Shown piece by piece: positions 25,380 to 36,583 of a DNA stretch of 64,000 bases. The stretch's first letter is position 1, and each line of letters starts with the position of its first letter. This DNA comes from Rhodococcus oryzae (GTDB lineage: Bacteria; Actinomycetota; Actinomycetes; Mycobacteriales; Mycobacteriaceae). The stretch lies in contig NZ_SUMD01000008.1 in the NCBI RefSeq assembly GCF_005049235.1, positions 186,001-250,000 on the forward strand. Direction: 5' to 3'. Position numbers and translations under genes: made by a program. Below the pieces are notes generated by a model, which had not been told where the DNA came from, searched no databases, and worked only from the letters and a program-made list of their open reading frames with translations.

Positions 25380-26770
25380 GTCTGACTATCAGCCTCGGCA
25401 GGTGGCTGCTCGACCCCGGGTGACGGCGCCTCGGTCCCGGCCGCCGCCGCTGCAACTCCCGGCCTGGCGAGCACCTCGACGGCGATCAGCGCGAGCAGGG
25501 CCAGCAACGCGATCGTGAACACCACGACCCCGGACGGGTAGGTCCAGAAGACCAGCACCGCGACGGCGATCGCGACGATCGCCACCCGCAGCGGGACCCT
25601 CAGTCGCGCGGTCCACACCTCGAACTGGGTCGGCGCCCTGCCCTCCCCCGTCTTCCGGATCTTGTCGACGCCCCTGGTGAACCCGCGCCGCACCGCGAGC
25701 GCGGAATGCGAACCACCGGTCAGGTAGCCGATCAGCGCGACCACGATCCCGGTCAGGAACCAGGCCCGCAGCATCGTCTTGAGCGGAGCGGCGATCGCGT
25801 CCACCACCGCCGAGGCCGCCGCCGGGGACAGCACGTCCGACGGGATCTCGTCGATGTACACCGCGCGGGCGATGTGGAGCGACACGCTCAGCAGCGCCAT
25901 GGCGATCGCGACCCCCAGCCCGACCAGCGACAGGGCCCGCAACCGCCTGCCGTGCGGCGCCGCGAACACCGCCCCGATCGCCGCGAGCACCCCCAGCCAC
26001 GGCAACCAGGTGGCCGCCTTGTCCAGAGCATTGACCGCCTTCTGTGCCTTCACGAGGTCGGCGGACTGGAAGATCACGAAGCTGGCGTCGGTCTCGGGGA
26101 TCTTGTCGGCGAAGGCGAACCCGCGTTCGGTCAGGTTCTCCTTGACGGTTCCGAGAATCGCATTGAGCGGCACGCTCACCGTGCCCTTCTCGTCGATCTC
26201 GACCACGCCGGTCTCGCCGGTCGCGACCGCGACGAGGCTCTGGTGGGCGATCCGGTTCGCGTCGATCCACGCGCTCTCGAACTTGTCGCTGGTCACCAGC
26301 GAGTGCACTGTGTCCCGGATGAATCCCTCGGCCTGGCCGGCGATCACCGGGGCGAGGCCGACCACCTGCGGCGGCACCCGCGGCGCGTTCTCGGTCAGGG
26401 CCGTCAGCGCCTCCTGCGTGATCTTCTCGACGTCGAGCCGGGTGAAGATCTGACGCGTCACCTGGTCGGTGATCTCGTCCTGGATTGCCGGGTCGGAGCC
26501 GAGCGGCGCCACGGTCGCCACGTACCGGTCGGTGTCGAGGATCTCGCTCCGCGTGAAGCGGGCCAGCAGCGAAGTCAGCAGCAGCACCGCGACCAGGACG
26601 ATCAGGAGTCCGGACGCGGTCCAGCGCAGCGCGCCGACGACGCCGCGCCGCTCGGCCACCTCGGTCGCGGCCACCTGGGCGCGCTCGGTCGCGGCGACCT
26701 GGGCGCGCAGGCGGATCAGCTCCGCCCGCTCGTCGGCATCGAGCGGCTTCGCATCGTCGGTCGGCGTCAT
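25376..26770 (-). CDS. Polytopic membrane protein, actinobacterial conserved hypothetical
   Basis: A 464-residue protein. Residues 10-40 form a short coiled-coil-like charged stretch with the repeated unit ERAQVAATE. A first membrane segment (LLIVLVAVLLLTSLLA) follows, then an extracytoplasmic region of about 180 residues (contains ILDTDRYVATVAPLGSDPAI, common to a family of actinobacterial integral membrane proteins), then four or more membrane segments in the C-terminal half, and a Pro/Ala/Glu-rich tail. The function is unknown. It ends 35 bases before the tetR gene and is not obviously linked to it. Confidence 0.8.
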   Translation of the reverse strand: MTPTDDAKPLDADERAELIRLRAQVAATERAQVAATEVAERRGVVGALRWTASGLLIVLVAVLLLTSLLARFTRSEILDTDRYVATVAPLGSDPAIQDEITDQVTRQIFTRLDVEKITQEALTALTENAPRVPPQVVGLAPVIAGQAEGFIRDTVHSLVTSDKFESAWIDANRIAHQSLVAVATGETGVVEIDEKGTVSVPLNAILGTVKENLTERGFAFADKIPETDASFVIFQSADLVKAQKAVNALDKAATWLPWLGVLAAIGAVFAAPHGRRLRALSLVGLGVAIAMALLSVSLHIARAVYIDEIPSDVLSPAAASAVVDAIAAPLKTMLRAWFLTGIVVALIGYLTGGSHSALAVRRGFTRGVDKIRKTGEGRAPTQFEVWTARLRVPLRVAIVAIAVAVLVFWTYPSGVVVFTIALLALLALIAVEVLARPGVAAAAAGTEAPSPGVEQPPAEADSQT

Positions 26771-26842
26771 AGAAAAAGCATGCGGCCTCGGGCGGCGATT
26801 CGACAGCGCCGATCATCAATCTCACCCGCACCGGATGAGGAG

Positions 26843-26887
26843 AAAAAAATGGCGGCGTCTCCGACCCTCGAGGACCGGAGACGCCGC
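26843..26887 (-). terminator. Rho-independent terminator of mscL
   Basis: GCGGCGTCTCCG pairs perfectly across 26852-26863 and 26876-26887. On the minus strand it is followed by ATTTTTTTCTCC, one of the few terminators in this window with a real T-run. It ends mscL transcription. Confidence 0.92.
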
Positions 26888-26905
26888 GTGGCGAAAGACG
26901 GACGG

Positions 26906-27313
26906 CTAGGACTCGACCCGGGTCGAGTTGGCGTCCGCATTGGCGTCGGCGAGCAGGTTCCGGATCTCGGTCAGGAGCTCGATATCCGTCGCCTCCTTCT
27001 CCTCCTCGGTCATGAAGCGCTCCTTGACCGAGTTGAACGGGACGATGAGAACGAAGTACACGACCGCCGCGATGAGGACGAAATTGATCACGGCGCTCAG
27101 GACGGCGCCGACGTTCACGAACGTCTCGGGGCTGTCGGTGATCTGGAAACCGAATCCCATATCGTTCGACCCGCCCAACGACGCGACGAGCGGGTTCACG
27201 ATGTTCTCGGTGAACGCGGTCACGATCGCGGTGAAGGCGGCGCCGACGACGACGGCAACGGCGAGGTCCAGCACGTTGCCCCGCAGGAGAAATTCCTTGA
27301 ATCCCTTGAGCAC
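26906..27313 (-). CDS. mscL: Large-conductance mechanosensitive channel MscL
   Basis: A 135-residue channel subunit. The N-terminal helix and first membrane segment read FKEFLLRGNVLDLAVAVVVG, then AFTAIVTAFTENIVNPLVA. The second membrane segment is INFVLIAAVVYFVLIVPFN, and the cytoplasmic C-terminal helix is Glu-rich (MTEEEKEATDIELLTEIRNL). The pentamer opens under membrane tension to release solutes during osmotic downshock. I chose GTG 27313 behind GAAAGGA; earlier starts add residues outside the family. Confidence 0.96.
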   Translation of the reverse strand: MLKGFKEFLLRGNVLDLAVAVVVGAAFTAIVTAFTENIVNPLVASLGGSNDMGFGFQITDSPETFVNVGAVLSAVINFVLIAAVVYFVLIVPFNSVKERFMTEEEKEATDIELLTEIRNLLADANADANSTRVES

Positions 27314-27455
27314 TTTGTTGGTCCTTTCGTTGTGAATATTCAACCAATTATCACGGAATGATATAGGTCGGCGCAGCACCGTACATGATTCCGCGGCCCA
27401 TCTCACCCAGAGAGGATGACGCGATCGGCCGATCCCGCGCCCTAACGTTTGCGTC

Positions 27456-27566
27456 ATGTCCTATGACCACAACCGACAAGCGACGGCCGTCAAGACGATC
27501 GCGATCGTCTCGCTCGTCGCGATCGTCCTGACCGCCGCACCGATCCTCGTCGCGCTCATCTTCTGA
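27456..27566 (+). CDS. 36-residue single-pass membrane peptide
   Basis: ATG 27456 to TGA 27566 encodes a charged start (MSYDHNRQATAVK) and one membrane segment (TIAIVSLVAIVLTAAPILVA). TAACGT at 27443-27448 lies seven bases before the ATG, so a leaderless message is likely. It lies 35 bases upstream of the DUF7144-type gene on the same strand and may be co-transcribed with it. I recognise no family. Confidence 0.55.
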   Translation: MSYDHNRQATAVKTIAIVSLVAIVLTAAPILVALIF

Positions 27567-27601
27567 TCCGCCACCCGACCGACACCTCACCGAAGGAACC
27601 C

Positions 27602-28006
27602 ATGGACGACAAGAGCCCCGGAGGCTGGGGCGTTTTCGCCGGCCTCATGCTGATCATGACCGGCACCTTCAATGCGGTCGAGGGCATCGCCTCCCTCACC
27701 GCGCCCACCCGGCTGTTCGTCGGGGAAGAGAAGATGCTGATCCTCGACTACGACCGGTGGGGGTGGGTGCTCATCGCGTGGGGCGTCCTCCTCGTCGTCG
27801 GCGGCGGCGCGCTGCTGGCCGGGGCCACCTGGGCCCGGGTCTTCGGTGTCACCCTCGCGCTGCTGAACGCGGTCGGGCACCTGACGCTGATCGGCACCCA
27901 GCCCTGGCTGTCGATCCTGGTGATCGCCATCAACATCGGTGTCATCTGGGGCCTCACCGCCGGCTGGCCCGCGAACCGCGCGCCCGCGCAGAGCGCCCCC
28001 GCCTGA
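27602..28006 (+). CDS. DUF7144-type four-helix membrane protein
   Basis: A 134-residue membrane protein with four hydrophobic segments. The N-terminus WGVFAGLMLIMTGTFNAVEG and the segment DYDRWGWVLIAWGVLLVVGG are typical of a small actinobacterial membrane family annotated DUF7144. The ATG follows GAAGGAA. The function is unknown; relatives often sit near stress genes, and here mscL and a BrkB-like gene flank it. A strong terminator follows. Confidence 0.85.
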   Translation: MDDKSPGGWGVFAGLMLIMTGTFNAVEGIASLTAPTRLFVGEEKMLILDYDRWGWVLIAWGVLLVVGGGALLAGATWARVFGVTLALLNAVGHLTLIGTQPWLSILVIAINIGVIWGLTAGWPANRAPAQSAPA

Positions 28007-28019
28007 CGCACTCCCACCT

Positions 28020-28067
28020 GTGCCCGCCGCCCATCCCACAACGGGACGGGCGGCGGGCACACGTTTT
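28020..28067 (+). terminator. Hairpin terminator with T-run
   Basis: An 18-bp inverted repeat (28020-28037 with 28043-28060, one mismatch) is followed by ACGTTTTT. It ends the 27602 transcript. Confidence 0.9.
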
Positions 28068-28111
28068 TCACCTACCCCGGATGAGGAGTCCCTTCCGGCG
28101 GTCGCGTTGAC

Positions 28112-29041
28112 TTGACCACCGTGAAGTCCTCGAAACTCTCGGTGAGCCTCGCCAGGGAAGCACTGGAAGTCCGGAAGCAGACCGCCAGGGGCTGGCTGAA
28201 GCGGACCTCGGCCGGTCGGACGGTGGCACGGATCATCAAGGGAATCGTCGACATCGAGCTCGCCGACCGCGCGATGACCCTGGCCGCGCAGGAGTTCACC
28301 TCGGTGCTGCCGGTCATCATCGCGGTCGGCACCATCGGGAACCTGGAGGGCGTTGGCACCACCATCTCGGATCAGCTCGGCTTCGATCCGTCCGGACTGG
28401 ACCTGTACGCCCTCGCGCCCGGCGCCCTCGAGGCGAGCACGCCGACGTTCGCCACCTTCGGCGTCATCGGCATGTTGATGATCATCCTGAGCGGGACGTC
28501 CTTCGCCCGAGCCATGGGCCGGCTCTACGGGAAGATCTGGAACATCCCGACCCTGTCCATCCGCGGCAGTTGGCGGTGGGTGGCGGTGCTGTTCGCGGTC
28601 GCCTCGTCGGTGGCCCTGCTCAGCGTGGCCCGGAACCTGTCCGGGTTGGACTGGGTCGGACCGCCGCTGGCGTTCGGCACCGAGCTGGCCATCTGGTTCG
28701 CGTTGTGGGCCGTGGTGCCGTACCTGCTCACCGAGGGCAGGCTGGCGGGCCGGGTGCTGTGGGCCACCGCCGCGCTGACCGCGCTCGGGCTGGCCGTGCT
28801 CCGCATCGGGGGCCGGATCTACCTGCCGATGGCGGGCGCATCCGCGCAGGAGAAGTTCGGCTCGCTCGGGCTGGTGTTCACCACCATCACCTGGATGTTC
28901 GTCCTGTCGGGCGTCGTCGTCGCCGCGGCGACGATCGTCAAGGCCCTTGCCCTGGACGAGGGCTGGATCGGGCGGCTGCTCCGCGGCCCCGCCCCGGTGC
29001 TCGAACCGGCGAACGGCACCAGCATCGCCGAGGCGGTCTGA
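28112..29041 (+). CDS. YihY/BrkB-like membrane protein
   Basis: A 309-residue protein with six predicted membrane segments. The segment ELADRAMTLAAQEFTSVLPV followed by IIAVGTIG resembles the start of the YihY/virulence factor BrkB family, and the order of hydrophobic segments agrees. The start is uncertain: TTG 28112 keeps the full N-terminus, GTG 28121 is the alternative; neither has a good ribosome site. The function is unknown; the older RNase BN name is not supported. The C-terminus is hydrophilic. Confidence 0.78.
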   Translation: MTTVKSSKLSVSLAREALEVRKQTARGWLKRTSAGRTVARIIKGIVDIELADRAMTLAAQEFTSVLPVIIAVGTIGNLEGVGTTISDQLGFDPSGLDLYALAPGALEASTPTFATFGVIGMLMIILSGTSFARAMGRLYGKIWNIPTLSIRGSWRWVAVLFAVASSVALLSVARNLSGLDWVGPPLAFGTELAIWFALWAVVPYLLTEGRLAGRVLWATAALTALGLAVLRIGGRIYLPMAGASAQEKFGSLGLVFTTITWMFVLSGVVVAAATIVKALALDEGWIGRLLRGPAPVLEPANGTSIAEAV

Positions 29042-29063
29042 CCGTCACCGGCGCGGCCACCCG

Positions 29064-29120
29064 CGAGTGTGCACCTCCCGACGCCCGCACTCGGGCGATG
29101 CGACGGTAGGTGCACACTCG
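29064..29120. terminator. Inverted repeat between convergent BrkB-like and asd genes
   Basis: CGAGTGTGCACCT (29064-29076) is repeated in inverted form at 29108-29120, and the enclosed bases contain a smaller hairpin (CCCG...CGGG). It lies between two convergent genes and can serve both. Confidence 0.75.
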
Positions 29121-29128
29121 GCGGAAGG

Positions 29129-31435
<2,307 letters not shown>

Positions 31436-31633
31436 CTAATCAACCTCCGGATCTGGGAACTGGGTACGAAGTCCAGTTGGCAAGCTTACCGACGACACCG
31501 GGCTCGCTCGCAGTCAGCCGGGGCGACCGGGCGACGCCCGGTTACCCGACGGGACACTAGTGCTCCCCGACCCCCTGCGCAGGCCCTTTCGTGGTGGCAC
31601 AGTAGCCGAGTGGAATTTCCCAGGCGAACCCAT

Positions 31634-32824
31634 ATGCAGGCAATGCAGGAACGGTCCTCCGTCTCCCCGCTCGAGCTGTTCTTCGACCTCGTCTTCGTCT
31701 TCGCGTTGACCGGCGTCACGGCGCTGATGGCCGACGACACCTCGGCCAGGAATCTGGTGCGCGGCGTGCTGGTGATGGCCGTCCTGTGGTGGAGCTGGAT
31801 CGGCTATGCGTGGCTGGCCAACGTCGTGCGCGCCGACGAGGGTTTCGCGCGGGTCGCGATGTTCTTCGCGATGGGCTCGATGTTCATCGTCGCGCTGACC
31901 ATCCCCGAGGCGTTCGACGACCTGCCCGGCGGGCTCTCCGGCCCGGTGGTCTTCGCCGTCGGCTACTTCTTCGTCCGGCTGATGCACCTGGTCACCTTCT
32001 GGATCGCCAGTGCAGGCGATCTCCAGCTACGCGGCCAACTGATCCGGTTCGTGCCGTCCATGGTCGCGGGCACCACCCTGCTGCTGATCGCGTCCCAGCT
32101 CTCGGGCACCGCGCAGACCCTGATGTGGCTGGCCGCGCTCGTCGGCGACTATCTGGGCACCCTGTTCGGCGGCGAGGGCTGGCGGCTGAACTCCCCGAGC
32201 CACTTCGCCGAGCGACACGGGCTGATCATCATCGTCGCGCTCGGCGAGTCCATCGTGTCCATCGGCATCGGGGTGACCGCGCTGCCCATCGCCTGGCCGA
32301 TCGTGGTCGGCTCGCTGCTCGGGCTGGCCGTCAGCGGCCTGCTCTGGTGGGCGTACTTCGACACCACCACCCTGGCCGCCGAGCGCGCCCTCTCCGCGGC
32401 CACCGGCGCGACGCAGATCAAGCTGGCACGCGGTGGGTACACCTTCCTGCACCTGCCGATGGTCGTCGGCATCGTGCTGATCTCGCTGGGCCTGAAGAAG
32501 GTGCTGAACTATGTCGGCGACGGCAGCCATCACACCCTCACCGACCCCCTCTACGGCATCCCGCTGGTGGCGCTCTTCGGCGGCGCCGCGCTCTTCCTGC
32601 TGGGCCTGGCCGCATTCAAGGCGTACGTGACCAGGCTGATGGGACCGGTCAACCGCGCGCGGATCACCACCGCGGTCGTGCTCGTGGCGCTGATCCCGCT
32701 GGCCTGGCACCTGCCGGCGCTGGCCTCGCTCGGGCTGCTCACCGCGGTCCTGCTCGCCCTGATCCTCTTCGAGACCGTGCGCTTCGCCGAGCACCGCGAC
32801 GAGATCCGGCACGGCGCGCACTGA
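31634..32824 (+). CDS. Low-temperature-requirement A (LtrA)-family membrane protein
   Basis: A 396-residue protein with about ten membrane segments. The N-terminal SPLELFFDLVFVFALTGVTA is the LtrA family signature, and the ERHGLIIIVALGESIVSIGI block is conserved too. The name comes from Listeria mutants with poor growth in the cold; the molecular role is unknown. The start is ATG 31634; GTG 31610 is an in-frame alternative. It diverges from ask. The C-terminus is charged (RFAEHRDEIRHGAH). Confidence 0.88.
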   Translation: MQAMQERSSVSPLELFFDLVFVFALTGVTALMADDTSARNLVRGVLVMAVLWWSWIGYAWLANVVRADEGFARVAMFFAMGSMFIVALTIPEAFDDLPGGLSGPVVFAVGYFFVRLMHLVTFWIASAGDLQLRGQLIRFVPSMVAGTTLLLIASQLSGTAQTLMWLAALVGDYLGTLFGGEGWRLNSPSHFAERHGLIIIVALGESIVSIGIGVTALPIAWPIVVGSLLGLAVSGLLWWAYFDTTTLAAERALSAATGATQIKLARGGYTFLHLPMVVGIVLISLGLKKVLNYVGDGSHHTLTDPLYGIPLVALFGGAALFLLGLAAFKAYVTRLMGPVNRARITTAVVLVALIPLAWHLPALASLGLLTAVLLALILFETVRFAEHRDEIRHGAH

Positions 32825-32866
32825 CCCATCCCGGTGTTGTCGTACCCGCACGGCACACTGGGCGCC

Positions 32867-34402
32867 GTGCGAATCGTGTTGGTGCCCGGACCCGAGCACG
32901 CCCTGGCGATCCGCACGGACGACCGCGGGCGCGCGCTGGGCGACCCGCTCCCCTTTCCCGACCCGTCCGCGGCGGTCCGCGCGCTCGAACCGGGCGAGCA
33001 CCCGCGGTGGGTGTGGGCCGACACCGCGGCCGTCTATCCCGCCGTGCTGCGCGACGGCCTACGCGTGCAGCGCTGCCACGACCTGGCGCTCACCGGCGCC
33101 CTGCTGAGCGTGCGGGCGGGCGGGCCCGCCGTCTCCCCCCAACCCCCGGCCGACGAACGCCCCGGGCTGTTCGACGCCGCACCACCCCTCGACCCCGCGG
33201 CGGTTGTCGCCGACCACGAGGCACAGCTCGCGCTGATCGGCGACGATCCGCGCCTGCGCCTGCTTGTCGCGGCCGAGTCCGCAGGCGCTCTCGCCGCCGC
33301 CGAGATGAGCCACCACGGATTGCCGTTCTCGGCCCTCGAACACCACCGGCTACTCGAGAACACCCTCGGCCCGCGCACCACCGGAGACGCTGTGCCGCAG
33401 CGGATCCGGGAGATCACCGAGGTGATCGGTGCGGCCTTCGGGCGGCGGGTCAACCCCGCCTCGCACGTCGAGCTGGTCGAGGCCTTCGCCCGCGACGGCG
33501 TCGAACTCACCTCCACCCGCGCATACCTGCTCCGCGATATCGACCACCCGGCGATCGAGCCCCTGCTGCACTACCGCGATCTGGCCAAGCTGCACGCCGC
33601 GAACGGCTGGACCTGGCTCGACACCTGGGTGCGCGGCGACCGATTCCGGCCCGTCTATGTTCCGGGCGGGGTGGTGTCCGGACGCTGGGCCAGTCGCGGC
33701 GGAGGGGCGCTGCAGATCCCGAAAGCCTTGCGCACCAGCGTCATCGCAGACACTGGACACACCTTCGTCATCGCCGACGCGGGGCAACTCGAGCCCCGCA
33801 TTCTGGCGGCCATGTCCGGCGACCCGCTGATGGTCGCCGCGGCGGGCGCGGACGACCTGTATGCGCCGGTCGCCGCCGAGGTGTTCGACGGCGATCGCAG
33901 CAAGGCCAAGGTGGCGATCCTCGGCGTCCTGTACGGGGCCACCGCAGGTGAGTCACGTGCACTGTTGACGTTGCTGCGCAAGCGATTTCCGGTCGCGGTG
34001 CAGTACGTCGAGGATGCCGCACGGGCGGGTGAACGCGGCGAGGTGGTGCACTCCTGGCTGGGCCGGGCCTGCCCCCCACCGGACGCCGACTGGTGGTCCG
34101 GCGGCGATGCACACGCGCGCGGCCGGTTCACCCGCAACTTCGTGGTGCAGGCCACGGCGGCGGAGTGGGCGCTGTGCCTGCTGGCCGATCTCCGTCGGCG
34201 ACTCGCGGACGACGACACCGCCGAACTGGTGTTCTTCCAGCACGACGAGGTGGTCGTGCACTGTCGCGATCCGGAGTCCGCCACCGCGCACGTGCTGGCC
34301 GCGACGGAGGCCGCCACCCGGCTGCTGTTCGGCGACACGAGGGTGCGCTTCCCGATGGACGTCGCGGTGCGGGACTGCTACGCCGATCCGCTGGATACCT
34401 GA
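32867..34402 (+). CDS. Bifunctional 3'-5' exonuclease/DNA polymerase I-like protein
   Basis: A 511-residue family A polymerase relative common in actinobacteria. The N-terminal third is a degenerate 3'-5' exonuclease-like domain. The polymerase motifs are clear: motif A as DAGQLEPRILAAMSGD, motif B with the O-helix RSKAKVAILGVLYGA, and motif C as FFQHDEVVVHC (His-Asp-Glu). It lacks the 5' nuclease domain of true PolA. Its role, perhaps repair, is unproven. I chose GTG 32867 because VRIVLVPGP matches the family N-terminus. The 3' end overlaps the convergent araC gene by 25 bases. Confidence 0.9.
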   Translation: MRIVLVPGPEHALAIRTDDRGRALGDPLPFPDPSAAVRALEPGEHPRWVWADTAAVYPAVLRDGLRVQRCHDLALTGALLSVRAGGPAVSPQPPADERPGLFDAAPPLDPAAVVADHEAQLALIGDDPRLRLLVAAESAGALAAAEMSHHGLPFSALEHHRLLENTLGPRTTGDAVPQRIREITEVIGAAFGRRVNPASHVELVEAFARDGVELTSTRAYLLRDIDHPAIEPLLHYRDLAKLHAANGWTWLDTWVRGDRFRPVYVPGGVVSGRWASRGGGALQIPKALRTSVIADTGHTFVIADAGQLEPRILAAMSGDPLMVAAAGADDLYAPVAAEVFDGDRSKAKVAILGVLYGATAGESRALLTLLRKRFPVAVQYVEDAARAGERGEVVHSWLGRACPPPDADWWSGGDAHARGRFTRNFVVQATAAEWALCLLADLRRRLADDDTAELVFFQHDEVVVHCRDPESATAHVLAATEAATRLLFGDTRVRFPMDVAVRDCYADPLDT

Positions 34403-35382
34403 AGCGGTGCAGCCGGTTCCGATTGCCGACGGATCCCCCGCGGCGAGGCCCCGGTGATGTCCCGGACCGCTCGGCTGAACTGACTCAGGCCGACGAAGCC
34501 ACTGCGGAGCGCCACCTGGCTGATGGTGAGGTGCGCGGCACCCGGATCGGTCAGCAGGGCGACTCCCCACCTGACCCGGCGTCGACGGATCAGCTCATAG
34601 ACCGAGTACTCCTCCTCCTCGAACAGTTTCTGCAGGTAGCGGGGGCTGACGTTGATGCTCGAGGCGACCTGGGCGATCGTCAGCCGGGGGTCGGTGAAGT
34701 TGCTCTCGACGAATTCCCTTGCCCGCGCCCGGTTTCGGATACCGATCTCGTCACGAACCTGGGTATCTCCGGTCGCCTGGTGGATCACCGCCAGGCACAG
34801 GTCGAGGATGGCACGCTCGATCAGCGCGGCCTCCGCGGACCCCGGAGCGCACACGTCGATCGCCGCGAACTTCTCGATCGCCGCGGCGATCGCGTCGCCG
34901 AGCGGCGAGGCGGAGACCGCGGCCCCGACCAGGGTCCTGGCGTCCACGGACCGTGCGGTCAGCAGATCGTGGGGCAGGTAGACGAAGACGTAGTCCCCGC
35001 GATGGGAGAGCTCGACCTCGAACGGGGCGGCGAAGTCCACGAAGGCGATCTGACCCGCCTCCGCACAGCTGGCGATGCGGTTCTGCCGGATCCGGATCTC
35101 CCCCGCCCGCACACACACCATCGACAGGTACACGCCGTGGTCGTCCGCCAGCCGGTCCGGCGCCCTGATCCCCGAAACCGCTGAGGTCCGAAGCCTGTTC
35201 ACCCGGATCGAGCCGAAATCCGCCGAGTGCATGACGGCGCGGAAACGGTCAGGGTTGATCGCCACCATGTCAGCCGCCGCCGACAGGGTCTCGAGGCCTT
35301 CCGGTCCGCTGAGACACAGACCGTCGGTGAACTGTCGCGTCAACGACGCGGCCTGCGGTAGAGACTTCCCCTTCATACGCAC
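34378..35382 (-). CDS. AraC-family regulator (AraC_binding_2 type)
   Basis: A 334-residue protein. The N-terminal two thirds match the AraC_binding_2 group (FGSIRVNRLRTSAVSGIRAP, then HGVYLSMVCVRAGEIRIRQN); the C-terminal third has both AraC helix-turn-helices (TIAQVASSINVSPRYLQKLF and TISQVALRSGFVGLSQFSRA). Relatives with this layout often control aromatic or amine breakdown genes. It overlaps the polymerase gene end to end by 25 bases. A perfect 18-bp palindrome lies 64 bases upstream (35446-35463) and may be its operator. Confidence 0.9.
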   Translation of the reverse strand: MRMKGKSLPQAASLTRQFTDGLCLSGPEGLETLSAAADMVAINPDRFRAVMHSADFGSIRVNRLRTSAVSGIRAPDRLADDHGVYLSMVCVRAGEIRIRQNRIASCAEAGQIAFVDFAAPFEVELSHRGDYVFVYLPHDLLTARSVDARTLVGAAVSASPLGDAIAAAIEKFAAIDVCAPGSAEAALIERAILDLCLAVIHQATGDTQVRDEIGIRNRARAREFVESNFTDPRLTIAQVASSINVSPRYLQKLFEEEEYSVYELIRRRRVRWGVALLTDPGAAHLTISQVALRSGFVGLSQFSRAVRDITGASPRGIRRQSEPAAPLQVSSGSA

Positions 35383-35445
35383 CCCTGCCCACCCCCGACA
35401 AAGGAACCTTCTGTGCGGTGAAGACTACAGCCCGAGCGGACCGTA

Positions 35446-35463
35446 CGGTCTCGTACGAGACCG
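35446..35463. promoter_or_regulatory. Perfect 18-bp palindrome upstream of the AraC gene
   Basis: CGGTCTCGTACGAGACCG is fully self-complementary; a second palindrome, ACCGTACGGT (35440-35449), overlaps its left edge. It lies two bases past the end of the pseudokinase gene and 64 bases before the araC start. It has no T-run, so an operator is at least as likely as a terminator. Confidence 0.6.
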
Positions 35464-35465
35464 AT

Positions 35466-36287
35466 TCACCAGGCCGGAGCTGCCGCGACCTCGTCGAGCA
35501 GGTGTGCGACCCACTCGGCGCTGACGTCGGCGCCCCCACCGACGGTCCGGTGGATGATCTCCGCAACGGGCGAGGGCGCCCGCGCATGCAGCGCCGCGGC
35601 ACCCGCCCCGGAACGGTCCCCGGTCGCGAGGGTGGCGAGCGCCACGCCGAGACCACGCACGTCACAGGAACGGTCAGCATCCGGGAGCGGACCCGGAAAG
35701 GCCAGGAACACATGCCCTTCCATGCTCACGCGGAGCCGATCAGGATCGTCGAGGGCGAGCACACCGTCCACCTCGTGCGCCCGGCAGACCGCGTGCGCCA
35801 GGGGCCGGACCGCGGCGGCGGCATCGACGGCCGACAGCCGACCCTCCACGACCTCGGACAGCGAGCAACTCGGCACCCACTCGGTGACGACAGCCCCCGC
35901 CGATTCCGCGTCGACCATGTCGACGATCCGCGGGACGGCCGAGGCGCGGATGCCGCACATCCACACGGTGCGGGCGAAGACCTCGTCCGTGTCCACCTGC
36001 GCGCCCGCGTCGCCGCGGACACCGTCACCGGTGAAGAGGGTCAGCCCGACCTCACGGCCGGTGACCAGGTCGAGTCCGCGCCAGAACTCCGCAGACGGCA
36101 CCGCGCCGCAGCAGGAGAGCAGGCGGTACCGTCCGACCGCGAAGGTGCTGCCCGGGATCCGTCCCGACGGCGCGACGCAACCGGGGACGTGTGGCCTGAC
36201 GAGACCAGTCGAGTTCGCTGCGACGATGGGCACCCGTTCGGTGTCAGCGCGCATAGACCGGCATTCGGCCCGGCGAATGAGTGACAT
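35466..36287 (-). CDS. Pseudokinase-like protein resembling the MviN kinase-like domain
   Basis: A protein of up to 273 residues. From about residue 45 it follows the N-lobe of Ser/Thr kinases (IPGSTFAVGRYRLLSCCGAV, then FWRGLDLVTGREVGLTLF), and later VVTEWVPSCSLSEVVEG matches the hinge region. The lysine of the VAIK motif, the HRD aspartate and the DFG aspartate cannot be found, so it should be catalytically dead. The closest pattern I know is the C-terminal pseudokinase of mycobacterial MviN/MurJ, which binds the FHA protein FhaA. The start is uncertain (36287 or ATG 36254). The gene stands alone. Confidence 0.72.
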   Translation of the reverse strand: MSLIRRAECRSMRADTERVPIVAANSTGLVRPHVPGCVAPSGRIPGSTFAVGRYRLLSCCGAVPSAEFWRGLDLVTGREVGLTLFTGDGVRGDAGAQVDTDEVFARTVWMCGIRASAVPRIVDMVDAESAGAVVTEWVPSCSLSEVVEGRLSAVDAAAAVRPLAHAVCRAHEVDGVLALDDPDRLRVSMEGHVFLAFPGPLPDADRSCDVRGLGVALATLATGDRSGAGAAALHARAPSPVAEIIHRTVGGGADVSAEWVAHLLDEVAAAPAW

Positions 36288-36583
36288 CCAATGTCATCGG
36301 TGCATCCTCACACAGGGCCGGAAAGTAAATGACCCCTAAAACCATGGGACTTCGGGCCGCCGAAATGGACGGTCATTGTCGAGATCGACGGAGTGACCCG
36401 AACCCGCAGGTAGGACCCGCCCGCGGGCGGCGGCGGCCGAGAACGGTGCCCGCACCCAGGCGCGAATTGTCGAAACCTCGTGCGCGAATCGCACGGTCCC
36501 GCGGACCGATTTCGCGGCCATTTGACCTATCCCGCACGAGCGCGGCGCCGCCGACCCCCGCGGACGCAGATGGTGGCGCCCGA
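36288..36583. other. Divergent promoter region without a gene
   Basis: The 296 bases separate the pseudokinase and FUSC genes, which point away from each other. An open frame runs in from 36329 in phase with the FUSC gene, but it is Arg/Pro-rich with no family match, so I treat it as non-coding. Confidence 0.45.

Noticed and set aside
25376-26770. Possible role of the membrane protein as part of the TetR-BVMO system
   Set aside because: It lies upstream of the operator-promoter and ends before it, so it is on a separate transcript as far as the sequence shows.
36329-36583. N-terminal extension of the FUSC protein from ATG 36329
   Set aside because: The extra 85 residues are Arg/Pro-rich without similarity to FUSC proteins, and the start lacks a ribosome site.
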